Assembly: GCA_017514845.1 (NCBI GenBank)
Contig: JAFWIM010000090.1
Span: 1-64,000 of the forward strand
From: Lachnospiraceae bacterium
Lineage (GTDB): Bacteria; Bacillota; Clostridia; Lachnospirales; Lachnospiraceae
Direction of reading: 5' to 3'
DNA length: 64,000 nt
Shown here: one piece after another, positions 17,401 to 24,320 of the stretch
How positions within the stretch are numbered: position 1 is the stretch's first letter
Layout: every line of letters begins with the position of its first letter
Position numbers and translations under genes: made by a program
The notes under the pieces: generated by a model
The model's input: only the letters and a program-made list of their open reading frames with translations
The model's database searches: none
What the model was told of the DNA's origin: nothing

Positions 17401-19304
17401 AAATATCCCCGGAAGCCCTGTCCGCGTTCCCAATTTGCTTTTCCTATCTGAAAGATGCTGTTGTTGCCGAGCATATTTGACAGGTCAACATTTGAATTCT
17501 CCTGATCCGTCAAAACGCCGTCAATATACAGTTCTGATTTTCCGTTCTTATATACAACGGCAACATGATGCCACTCGTTTAACGGAGTAGCTGAATTGTC
17601 TGTCAGGGCTGCCGGACGGTTGTTATTATTGCTGTTGTATCGTTCTGAAGTCACGTTGCCGTTTTGGTGTGATGTCGCGATATATTTTTCTCTCATATAA
17701 GTCTGCTGATTTCCGTTCGGCGCAGCGTAATAAGCCCAGTTTCCGTGAGATCCGTCGCTGGTATTGGCGGTCGGTCTTACCCAATAGGCAACCGTAAATT
17801 CATCAAGTCCCGTCAGTAAGGAAGAACCGTTATCTTTGTCTACGGTAAGATATCCGATATTGGCCTGATTTGGCTGATCCAGATAAAGGGCCGTCCCGCT
17901 GTATCCGGTTCTAAGGTCGTTGGATCCATGCCTTGCCGCTCTTGCTCCGGCTCCTGAAAAGCCGCTTGTTTCATCATCAAAAGAAAAATACGCGATACAG
18001 CCCTGTTCCATCTTCGTTGTAAACTGCTCGCTCACAGTCGCAAAAGAAGAGAAGCTCTCTGTCGTAAACGAAACCGAAACAATCTCTTCATTGTTTCTTT
18101 CCGCCTCGTTTTCCAAAATTTCCGGTTCGGATTCCGTGAAATGGACAACTTTTAAGACACCATCCTCGTCAAGCTCCATCCCTTCGGCATACTTAATACA
18201 GACATCCACAGGAGCTATTGGTTCGATTTCCTCCAGCGCATCCGGATCATCCCCTGAAAAGATGGAGATGTCAAAGATGCGGATTTCCATAATCTTCTTA
18301 TCCTCATCTGCCAACTTTTCAGCTTCCGCATAATACTCTTTATAAAGCGGACTATCTTCTGTGATTTCAGATGCATAAAGTTTGGCATCCTGCGGAATTC
18401 CCGCATTACTATCATAAGTAACTGTTACTTCGAATGTCTTTTCGTCGGCAGTCAGAATCGTTTTTTTGAGATGCGCGTCCGCCTTCTTTGTCTCAATGCG
18501 ATTCCCATCCACTTCCCAAAGGAAATCCACTGTGTAGATAACACCATACACAGAGAATGACTCCGCTGTGAACTCAACTGTAGCATTGCCATCGGCCGTG
18601 ACATCAGCTGTACTTGCCTCAATCACTTCAGCCTCAGCAGATTCATCTGCAAAGTGGACCGCGTTGACCTCAGTATCCGGATACTCCGCCAACGGCTCAG
18701 CATACGTAATCTCGACATTCACACCGGATTCTGGTATAAATTCTTCATTATTTACCAAAATCTTGATATCAAAGAAGCGGGCAGCATAATTGGGAAGAGC
18801 CTCCTCTTCCTCAATTCCCATAGCTTTCTTAGTCTCATATAGATAGTTCTGATACTCTTCGGACTCCTGATCAATTTCAGATACAGTAAGGTCAGCCTCC
18901 TCCGGTATACGGGACGACTCATCATAGGTAAGAATAACAGTATAGTCGCTGCCGGAAGCATTCAGAGTTTTCACCTGCGGCGCAGCTTCTTCCTGAGATT
19001 CATCATAGTCTGGGATCTCCGCGTCAGTCTCATCCGCTGTCGCCCTGATTTCCTCGTCTATACTGACACCGTTTGGCTCCGGCGCATTTTCCTCCATAAA
19101 GTCATCGCGTTCTACAGTCTGTTCGAGGTGCAGACCTCCGACCATCTCAGTGCTGTTCTTTTCAACAGTAATCGCAGGAAGTATTAATGCATATGTTGTA
19201 ACAAAAGTCATGATTGCGGCCAAAGCAGTGACTATCCGCTGCCAGCGCTTGAATTTCTTTTGTCTCTTTAAGATTATATTAAACCAGCCAAGTAAACGAT
19301 TCAT
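14451..19304 (-). CDS. Giant LPxTG adhesin with LamG-like and fibro-slime domains
   Basis: 1617 residues. The N-terminus shows the signal module shared across this locus (RLLGWFNIILKRQKKFKRWQ, then a hydrophobic core ending ALILPAITVEK), followed by the shared domain with FFDIKI and ESFSVYGVIYTVDF. Then come a LamG/concanavalin-like domain (about 445-655; WHHVAVVYKNGKSELYIDG), a fibro-slime-type domain (about 835-1150; FRGDDDVWVFIDDKLALDIG), Cna_B (about 1155-1230), an SpaA-like domain (about 1415-1510), and LPNTGG (1580-1585) with membrane helix and basic tail. LamG and fibro-slime/PA14-like domains commonly bind sugars, so host or plant glycan binding is likely. ATG at 19304 follows AGGGGG. 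A transcript ends at the hairpin 14350-14452. Confidence 0.9.
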   Translation of the reverse strand: MNRLLGWFNIILKRQKKFKRWQRIVTALAAIMTFVTTYALILPAITVEKNSTEMVGGLHLEQTVERDDFMEENAPEPNGVSIDEEIRATADETDAEIPDYDESQEEAAPQVKTLNASGSDYTVILTYDESSRIPEEADLTVSEIDQESEEYQNYLYETKKAMGIEEEEALPNYAARFFDIKILVNNEEFIPESGVNVEITYAEPLAEYPDTEVNAVHFADESAEAEVIEASTADVTADGNATVEFTAESFSVYGVIYTVDFLWEVDGNRIETKKADAHLKKTILTADEKTFEVTVTYDSNAGIPQDAKLYASEITEDSPLYKEYYAEAEKLADEDKKIMEIRIFDISIFSGDDPDALEEIEPIAPVDVCIKYAEGMELDEDGVLKVVHFTESEPEILENEAERNNEEIVSVSFTTESFSSFATVSEQFTTKMEQGCIAYFSFDDETSGFSGAGARAARHGSNDLRTGYSGTALYLDQPNQANIGYLTVDKDNGSSLLTGLDEFTVAYWVRPTANTSDGSHGNWAYYAAPNGNQQTYMREKYIATSHQNGNVTSERYNSNNNNRPAALTDNSATPLNEWHHVAVVYKNGKSELYIDGVLTDQENSNVDLSNMLGNNSIFQIGKANWERGQGFRGYLDEFAVFNYPLAADEINILKDEKGMIALSPMNENGILPGDPVSGNITSTSYKNMTIDGHTVSGQNDLQYSRLFIPVTYNADGTATITLPSNEQLTQGFRVSEAEDVNTSHTILQDPNKPQYKLVGWVNIADEDNNGQFEYYNVKDGPATVTVNRDKLDVFYADWVPVSYDHTFGNLKQDVVDTSSFVKIGMWDYNELYNLNTSTAYKVDQDARRYQPRDTLAQEEWYINHTVVNGGDFVQFVDNTDPSSCWQYGTIGNTQDRGREDENRWSNYNGWAPRFGIVGQIGQETSTHVIGDLFDTSNTPGSGVYYLGEGNYLFSYDASRKRYSFDSQTNGAVYNQTEERFYVSNDTSLYTTNHGSGQRGFLPLNDPDSSLAYNNGSINYWFGMSTEIRFWLPDQPGTPNANKVGSRNEDMVFEFRGDDDVWVFIDDKLALDIGGIHEALNGTINFTTGDVYVQTGSPWYGNYQTTKLCNIFEDLGIGAGAHKLTFYYVERGANESNCHITFNITPRWVMDPVRVDTTKVTKNWSDDTPASLKETLGFSLKTTENETIDTVGYDDGTIDAASGKWTYVWEALDPDKEYVVEETHNPAFVTDVAHTTVENGKYNYWAATAYDDADEAFNMKTLLLGNGLSGAGDGKLLKSNGGSVESTEALIRYEVVDGDSVSDPVKWTVTDYSKTNMHFYIQDSNGKYLSIRNGIIELVTSKTNASLFYMAPTGDLNDADSQYRLIVDNSGAIGVGLKKSQEYAGIESEDRVHLYAYQEITTKTFDYTVANRYVALDLDIIKMDASDMTTPLEKAQFELKNLDPDGRGTYITGDSAITKQSGETGTDGKTSINSIPTGYYEISEIKMPAGYIKVEDGKFYISVNNGVISRIVVTQDNPETDEIDESLVKNWTVVGDNDDGVLRFSAARAAVQDDPDTPNINEAQAAVNATFKVGNTAGAALPNTGGPGTSLIYILGFMLTALAGACLVSRKKAMVFNS

Positions 19305-19468
19305 CGCATCCCCCTATTCCTCTGTCACATTGTCTAAGCTGCCCTATTGTTTTATACACCTATCCAATAAACAGCTATATTGCAGTATTTGCGCCATTAC
19401 TCACTCAGCACGGTCCCATAAGTTAAAGAAATATAGGTTTTTAGCGCATTGCCCTCTACAACGTTGTT

Positions 19469-19474
19469 ATTATA
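19469..19474 (-). promoter_or_regulatory. Putative -10 box of the LamG adhesin gene
   Basis: CTAGTATAATAAC lies 165 bp upstream of the start codon. The GTATAAT core is shared with the other giant adhesin genes. A TTGACA lies upstream but 23 bp away, too far for a normal -35. Confidence 0.4.
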
Positions 19475-19575
19475 CTAGCAAATTAAATTCATATCTATGT
19501 CAAATGCACATCTTTTGAATACTTAAGAATCATAAGATTCCTCAAATGCCCGGACATGCGAAAATGCATAAAGAG

Positions 19576-19665
19576 TGGGGCTGTCGCGTCAGACATTGCC
19601 CACACTATGTATAGCAGACAGTTGCACATATCGTCTGCTATATCTGAATTCTTTATTTTGGTCTG
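19576..19665. repeat. Second, partial copy of the GGGCTGTCGC element
   Basis: Over about 65 bp it aligns with the left and middle parts of the element at 14350 (GGGCTGTCGC, CACTATRTAT, CAGACAKTTGCA, CGTCTGC). The right inverted arm is missing here. A similar arm, GATGCGGCAGCCCTTT, occurs at about 20073-20088. Confidence 0.5.
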
Positions 19666-19760
19666 CCCCATCCCCAGTCACCTTTTTTGACAGTTTCAAA
19701 GACCCATTTTCCGGTTCATCTTTTTTGTTGCTGATTGCGGCGGCAACCCTGACGTCCGCG

Positions 19761-19793
19761 AAAAAGACCAGCCCTCATATTTGGGCTGGTCTT
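19761..19793 (-). terminator. Terminator of the decayed surface-protein fragment
   Basis: AAGACCAGCCC pairs with GGGCTGGTCTT on the minus strand, followed by T5. It sits 25 bp past the stop codon of the fragment at 19818. Confidence 0.75.
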
Positions 19794-19817
19794 CGTGAAG
19801 CATAATATGCTTCTTTT

Positions 19818-20090
19818 TCAGGCCTTCTTCTTCATCATCCATATGATAAGAAGAAGCGCTGCTGCTGCCGTCAACGTATACAGCTCGACCGGAGAAGTAT
19901 CCCCTGTCCTGACTGCATTCGTCGTTGTGGTCGATGACTTCGATGTGCCGCCTTAAGAGACCGGGAAACCGTCACCCACTCAAAACCGATGTCTGATGAT
20001 CCAAGTCTTTCGTAAGCATATTTGACGGTTTCCGATGGACACTCTTGCTGTTCAGCTATGTACTTCGCTTTGATGCGGCAGCCCTTTCAA
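19818..20090 (-). pseudogene. Remnant 3' end of a wall-anchored protein (VRTGD signal)
   Basis: On the minus strand the last reading frame gives a Thr-rich linker, VRTGDTSPVELYTLTAAAAL, a hydrophobic run ending LLLIIWMM, KKKA and a stop, a class like the TPxTGD pilins. A frameshift near 19955 separates it from an upstream stretch in another frame (CRIKAKYIAEQQECPSETVK, then DIGFEWVTVS). No start codon or signal peptide remains. It is a decayed 3' end of a pilin-type gene with its terminator still in place. Confidence 0.65.
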
Positions 20091-20122
20091 ATATTCAACA
20101 TAAATCAAGAGTCCTGGGCAGC

Positions 20123-20159
20123 AAAAAAGCCGGTCCCGCTCAAGAGACCAGCCTTTTTT
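20123..20159 (-). terminator. Terminator behind the GPGT-type sorting-signal remnant
   Basis: AAAAAAGGCTGGTC and GACCGGCTTTTTT form a stem with T6 on the minus strand. The A-tracts on both sides would also let it act on the plus strand. It may now serve the AAA-ATPase gene that ends at 20270. Confidence 0.7.
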
Positions 20160-20163
20160 CCTT

Positions 20164-20263
20164 CATAATATGCTGTTTTTCTTTTCTGTCTTAATACCAG
20201 CCCAGCTCCTGTCAGGCTTGTAAGTATGATGCCAGGGGCGTAAATCATATCGGTGCCCCGACC
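20164..20263 (-). pseudogene. Sorting-signal remnant of a giant adhesin
   Basis: On the minus strand GRGTDMIYAPGIILTSLTGA then GLVLRQKRKTA is readable. It matches the tail of the intact adhesins (LPNTGGPGTxLIYxLG, hydrophobic helix, RRKR). The homology starts 6 bp after the stop codon of the AAA-ATPase gene at 20270, so everything upstream of the sorting signal has been replaced. The original stop after RKTA appears lost. Confidence 0.7.
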
Positions 20264-20269
20264 AATATG

Positions 20270-21934
20270 TCACAGCTTCTTTATCATTGCAGATTTTTTA
20301 TAAAAAGATATTCCGTAGCAGAACACTGTTTTATACCCCTCATCCAGATATTTTGCATATCCTTCGTCCACAATCTGCTTTAATGCTTTATTACAGTCTT
20401 TTTCCATCTGCGCTTCGTTGTCAGACTTTTTTGTCTCAATAATCATAGCTCTGCGGTTATCCTCATCAAGTATCTGAAGATCCGGCCTTCCAAGTCCCCT
20501 CTCCTTATTGGATTCTGTCTCATATCCTCTCCCTACGAACAGGCCGGCAATAAAGGCGTGATAATAGTCTTCATGGTAATCCATGTAACTTATCGTTTTC
20601 CACAGAAGTTCTGTCATCAGCTCAGAGGCTTTATTCGTGTCCCCCGCCCAGAGAGCAGCCATCAGATTTTCCTGTGCTTCTGTATCCAGAGTATCCTTAA
20701 AATACACAACGACCGAGTCCCTGAATATCCCGGCAATCTCCTTGTTCGGTATCTTAAGTGTGACCATATTTCCCTTTGAAGAAGATCCGGCTTTCGTCAG
20801 ATATCCAGTCATGAGGAGCACGCTCCACAGGTTCTGTTCCGTCTCATGGAGAATATCATACGTCAATTCATCCGAGATAGTCTCTGTGATCGTTCCGCCG
20901 TTCATCAATGTCTCAAACTTCCGCTTGACCTTAAATCTGCCGACAAATTCCCGGATTACGCCATTGCTGCTGGTGTTGCGCCAATAATTCTCCGGTTCTG
21001 CATTCGAATCATAGAGCAGTGCAGAGACATAATTTACCACATCCCACGGACAATATACAGAGGTATCGCCAAACATATAACCATTATACCAGGATCTGAA
21101 AACATCTGAGTGTTCAGACAGCTCTGCCTCCCTCAGCAATTTATCGACCTCAGTCTGTGTAAATCCAAAGTATTCGCCGAACCGATTATCCAGGACCGAA
21201 TAAGATATAAAGTTGTTTGTCCCGGTGAAAATGCTTTCTTTTGCAATCCGCAGACAACCCGTAATTACAGCAAATTTCAGATACTCATTCGTCTTCAGTG
21301 AAATGCTGAGCATGCCTTTGACCAGATCGAGCATCTTATCATAGTAATGATTATGAGAAGTGTTTTTCTCGCTTGCCTTGGAAAGCGGCACATCATATTC
21401 GTCAATCAGCAGAATTACCGGCTTTCCATACACTGTATACATCATGCGCATAATGGTTTTCAACGATGATTTCATTGCTGCCGGGGCAACCCTCTTTTCC
21501 TTTAATGCAGCAAATGTTGACCTGTCGATTGGATCGACCTTATCATCTTCAAGTACTCCTGAATACCTAAAGCAGAGATCAGACATCACGCCCGAAAGTG
21601 AAACATACGCACTCTTGAAGTCCAGGCCTTCCACGTCCTTGAACGATAAAAACAGTACCGGATATTGGTTCATCCATTTGCCGCAGAAGTCTTCATGCTT
21701 CAAAATATCCAGTCCTTCAAAGACAGACCTGCTGTCCCGTTCAATATCAAAAAAACTCTCCATCATACTCATATTGAGAGTTTTTCCGAATCGTCGCGGA
21801 CGGGTAAATAGAGTGACTGCATTATCAGCGTTATGGATAAGATCATAGATTAACTCTGTCTTATCGACGTAATAAGACCCGCTTTTTCTCAGCAAATCAA
21901 AATCTTCTCTGCCGACTCCGATCTGTATAGCCAT
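20270..21934 (-). CDS. AAA-ATPase-like protein with PD-(D/E)XK nuclease domain
   Basis: 554 residues of the AAA_9/PD-(D/E)XK (DUF1703-like) type. The N-terminal ATPase part has YVDKTELIYDLI, a P-loop variant RPRRFGKT, and Walker B VILLIDEYDVPLS. The C-terminal part has the nuclease core GLGRPDLQI then MIIETKKS (Asp and ExK). ATG at 21934 is preceded by GGGAGGAGG. The biological role of this widespread family is not settled; nuclease activity is a family inference. It is a close paralogue of the genes at 22442 and 45013. Its 3' end abuts an adhesin sorting-signal remnant, which marks a recombination breakpoint. Confidence 0.9.
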   Translation of the reverse strand: MAIQIGVGREDFDLLRKSGSYYVDKTELIYDLIHNADNAVTLFTRPRRFGKTLNMSMMESFFDIERDSRSVFEGLDILKHEDFCGKWMNQYPVLFLSFKDVEGLDFKSAYVSLSGVMSDLCFRYSGVLEDDKVDPIDRSTFAALKEKRVAPAAMKSSLKTIMRMMYTVYGKPVILLIDEYDVPLSKASEKNTSHNHYYDKMLDLVKGMLSISLKTNEYLKFAVITGCLRIAKESIFTGTNNFISYSVLDNRFGEYFGFTQTEVDKLLREAELSEHSDVFRSWYNGYMFGDTSVYCPWDVVNYVSALLYDSNAEPENYWRNTSSNGVIREFVGRFKVKRKFETLMNGGTITETISDELTYDILHETEQNLWSVLLMTGYLTKAGSSSKGNMVTLKIPNKEIAGIFRDSVVVYFKDTLDTEAQENLMAALWAGDTNKASELMTELLWKTISYMDYHEDYYHAFIAGLFVGRGYETESNKERGLGRPDLQILDEDNRRAMIIETKKSDNEAQMEKDCNKALKQIVDEGYAKYLDEGYKTVFCYGISFYKKSAMIKKL

Positions 21935-21961
21935 TGTCCGGGCCTCCTCCCAATCTGTAAG

Positions 21962-22252
21962 TTAAAGAAAATGTCGTATACACTCAATAATACTACCACT
22001 TTTACCTCTTATATACAATGTCGGCTCACCGGATAATGGTCTGGAGCCGGGCGGTCCCGAGCGCCTTTCACAAGCGCCGGATCGGCTGCTTTCCACGATT
22101 CCCGGCGGGACGGCGACAAGAGCCGGCGCAGGATTGCGGGAGACAGGCGCTGTAGACACGGGCAGTTCCATTGATAATGAGCTTCTTTCTGCGTGCCGGA
22201 TGGGCTTGAGGTGTAGGTGCGATTCATTGAATTTTGCTTTTTTTCGTGCCAT
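21962..22252 (-). CDS. Hypothetical small protein, uncertain
   Basis: A 96-codon frame begins MARKKAKFNESHLHLKPIRH and is Pro/Ser/Arg-rich. There is no clear ribosome site and no recognised domain. Composition is more GC-rich than its surroundings. It could be a gene fragment or a chance frame. A palindrome at 22271-22300 lies just upstream. Confidence 0.25.
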   Translation of the reverse strand: MARKKAKFNESHLHLKPIRHAERSSLSMELPVSTAPVSRNPAPALVAVPPGIVESSRSGACERRSGPPGSRPLSGEPTLYIRGKSGSIIECIRHFL

Positions 22253-22270
22253 CCATATAGTTAGATAACT

Positions 22271-22300
22271 AATAATTCACCGATTATTCGGTGAATTATT
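22271..22300. promoter_or_regulatory. Perfect 30-bp inverted repeat
   Basis: AATAATTCACCGA and TCGGTGAATTATT are perfect 13-bp arms around TTAT. No T run follows on the minus strand, so an operator seems likelier than a terminator. Its partner protein is unknown. Confidence 0.5.
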
Positions 22301-22377
22301 CAGGTTAAATTTTATTAATAAATCATTTTAAATTTACATTAGGACTGCGCACCTCATTTATATCGTTCATCGCATGC

Positions 22378-22413
22378 AAAAAAGCCCGGCAGAGTATCAT
22401 CTCTGTCGAGCTT
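22378..22413 (-). terminator. Terminator of the second AAA-ATPase gene
   Basis: GCTCGACAGAG pairs with CTCTGCCGGGC on the minus strand, with one mismatch and one G-U pair, followed by T6. It lies 29 bp past the stop codon. Confidence 0.8.
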
Positions 22414-22441
22414 AGTTTCGATATTTTGAGCGAATATATGA

Positions 22442-24115
22442 TTATAGTTTCTTAATCATCGCCGATTTCCGGAAGAAGGATACGCCATACTTAACGAACT
22501 TTTCATATCCCGGCTCCAGGCTTCTGGCATAGCCTTTATCCTCGATCTGTTTCAGTGCCTCATCGCAGTCCGCGCTCATGCTTTCCTGTGATTCTGATTT
22601 CTTCGCCTCTATCAGCATGGCCCTGCGGTTTCTGCGGTCCTTTACGAACACATCAAATCGTCCAAGACCACTCTCCTTGTTGCAATCCACCGCGTAGCCC
22701 AGACCAACAAACAGGCCTGCGAGAAACGCATGGTAATAATCCTCGTGATAATCCATGTAGCTGATGGTATCCCACAGGAAATCACTGAGCCGTTTCGTCG
22801 CCTCCTCAACATCCTCATTCCAGAAAGCTGCCATCAATTCTTTCTGCCTGCTGTTGTCGAGAGTATCGGCAAACAGCTTAGCAACCGTGTCCGCAAAGAT
22901 TCCCTCGATCTCTCTATTGGGGATCCGGAGTGGCACCCTGCTGTCTCTGACCTTCGGATCAGCCTTGGTCAGATATCCTGTCATCAGCAGGATACTCCAC
23001 AGGTTCTGCTCCGAGTCGTGCAGAGAGTCATAGGTCAGTTCATCGGATATCGTCACCGTAACGGTGCCCCCGTTCATAATAGACTCGAATTTATCCGGAA
23101 TGCCCCAGTCATCATTGTGACTCACAAAATCGCGAAGAATTGTATTGCTGCTGGTGTTGCGCCAGTAATTCTTTGGTTCTGCATCCACTCTGCGGACAAG
23201 CGCGGAGACATAGCTGACAACATCCCAGGGGCAATAGACCTGACTGTTTCCAAATGCATATCCGTCGTACCATTCACGTATGATGTCAGCTTTATCCAAA
23301 CAATCGGCAGCTTTCAGAAGATCTGCAACTTCTTTTGTCGTAAAGCCAAAATACTGTGAGAAATCTTCATCCAGCACAGAATAGGATATGAAGTTATTCG
23401 TGCCGGTAAAGATGCTCTCCTTCGCAATGCGCAGGCATCCGGTAATGACCGCAAATTTCAGATACTCGTTGGTCTTCAGCGCAATACTGAGCATTCCCTT
23501 GATCACATCAAGCATCTGTTCATAATAGCGGTTCTGCGCGCTGTTCTTCTCGCTGGCCTTGGCAAGCGGCACGTCATACTCATCGATCAGAAGGATCACA
23601 GGTTTGCCATACACTGCATGCATCATGCGCATGATTGTTTTGAGTGAGTTCTGAATATCCGCATCTGTCGCCTGTTGCGCCTTGAGTCTGGAGAATATTA
23701 TTCGATCATCCGCATCCGCCCTGTCATCTTTGCCAAGGAGCACAATCTTCTTACAGTAATCAGCGATGACGACAGCAAGTTTTGCATATGCGCTGTCAAA
23801 ACTCAGCCCGTCCACATCCTTAAAAGATATGAACAGCACCGGATACTGATTCATCCATTCTTCGCAGAAAGATTCATGTTTTGTTATATCAAGCCCCTCA
23901 AACACACTTCTGCTGTCGCGTTTGATGTCGAAGAAGCTCTCCATCATACTCATATTGAGCGTCTTGCCGAATCTGCGCGGGCGGGTGAACAGTGTAACCT
24001 CATTATCTGTGCCGCCGACGAGATCATAGATCAGTTCCGTCTTATCTACGTAGTAAAGCCCGGATTTTCTGATCTCATCGAAGTTTTCTTTCCCGACAGG
24101 GATCCTTATTGCCAT
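22442..24115 (-). CDS. AAA-ATPase-like protein with PD-(D/E)XK nuclease domain
   Basis: 557 residues from ATG 24115, which has AAGGAGG eight bases upstream; the longer frame from 24157 adds 14 residues without a site. The P-loop variant RPRRFGKT, Walker B VILLIDEYDVPLA and nuclease core GLGRFDVFV then MLIEAKKS are intact. It is similar along its whole length to the 20270 and 45013 products and lies in tandem with the first, separated by the 96-codon frame. The region around the start codon (GGAGGCTCGGACGATGGC) is alike in all three genes, which suggests duplication with the ribosome site included. Confidence 0.9.
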   Translation of the reverse strand: MAIRIPVGKENFDEIRKSGLYYVDKTELIYDLVGGTDNEVTLFTRPRRFGKTLNMSMMESFFDIKRDSRSVFEGLDITKHESFCEEWMNQYPVLFISFKDVDGLSFDSAYAKLAVVIADYCKKIVLLGKDDRADADDRIIFSRLKAQQATDADIQNSLKTIMRMMHAVYGKPVILLIDEYDVPLAKASEKNSAQNRYYEQMLDVIKGMLSIALKTNEYLKFAVITGCLRIAKESIFTGTNNFISYSVLDEDFSQYFGFTTKEVADLLKAADCLDKADIIREWYDGYAFGNSQVYCPWDVVSYVSALVRRVDAEPKNYWRNTSSNTILRDFVSHNDDWGIPDKFESIMNGGTVTVTISDELTYDSLHDSEQNLWSILLMTGYLTKADPKVRDSRVPLRIPNREIEGIFADTVAKLFADTLDNSRQKELMAAFWNEDVEEATKRLSDFLWDTISYMDYHEDYYHAFLAGLFVGLGYAVDCNKESGLGRFDVFVKDRRNRRAMLIEAKKSESQESMSADCDEALKQIEDKGYARSLEPGYEKFVKYGVSFFRKSAMIKKL

Positions 24116-24275
24116 CGTCCGAGCCTCCTTTCTGCACCGCATCATTTTGGGGTACACGTTTTGTGGTATTTTCTACTGGTTTATACAATAAACCTGTCAT
24201 AAGAATGCTACCACGTTTGGTCTTTTTTATCAAGGAAGCTTGACTATCAGACCAGGTTTGCTGCACGCTTTTGTC

Positions 24276-24306
24276 AAAAAAGACCGCCCACCAAAGTGAG
24301 CGGTCT
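24276..24306 (-). terminator. Terminator of the truncated vWA adhesin
   Basis: AGACCGCTCAC and GTGGGCGGTCT pair on the minus strand around a short loop, followed by T6. Confidence 0.8.
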
Positions 24307-24320
24307 CTTCATCGCTTTTG

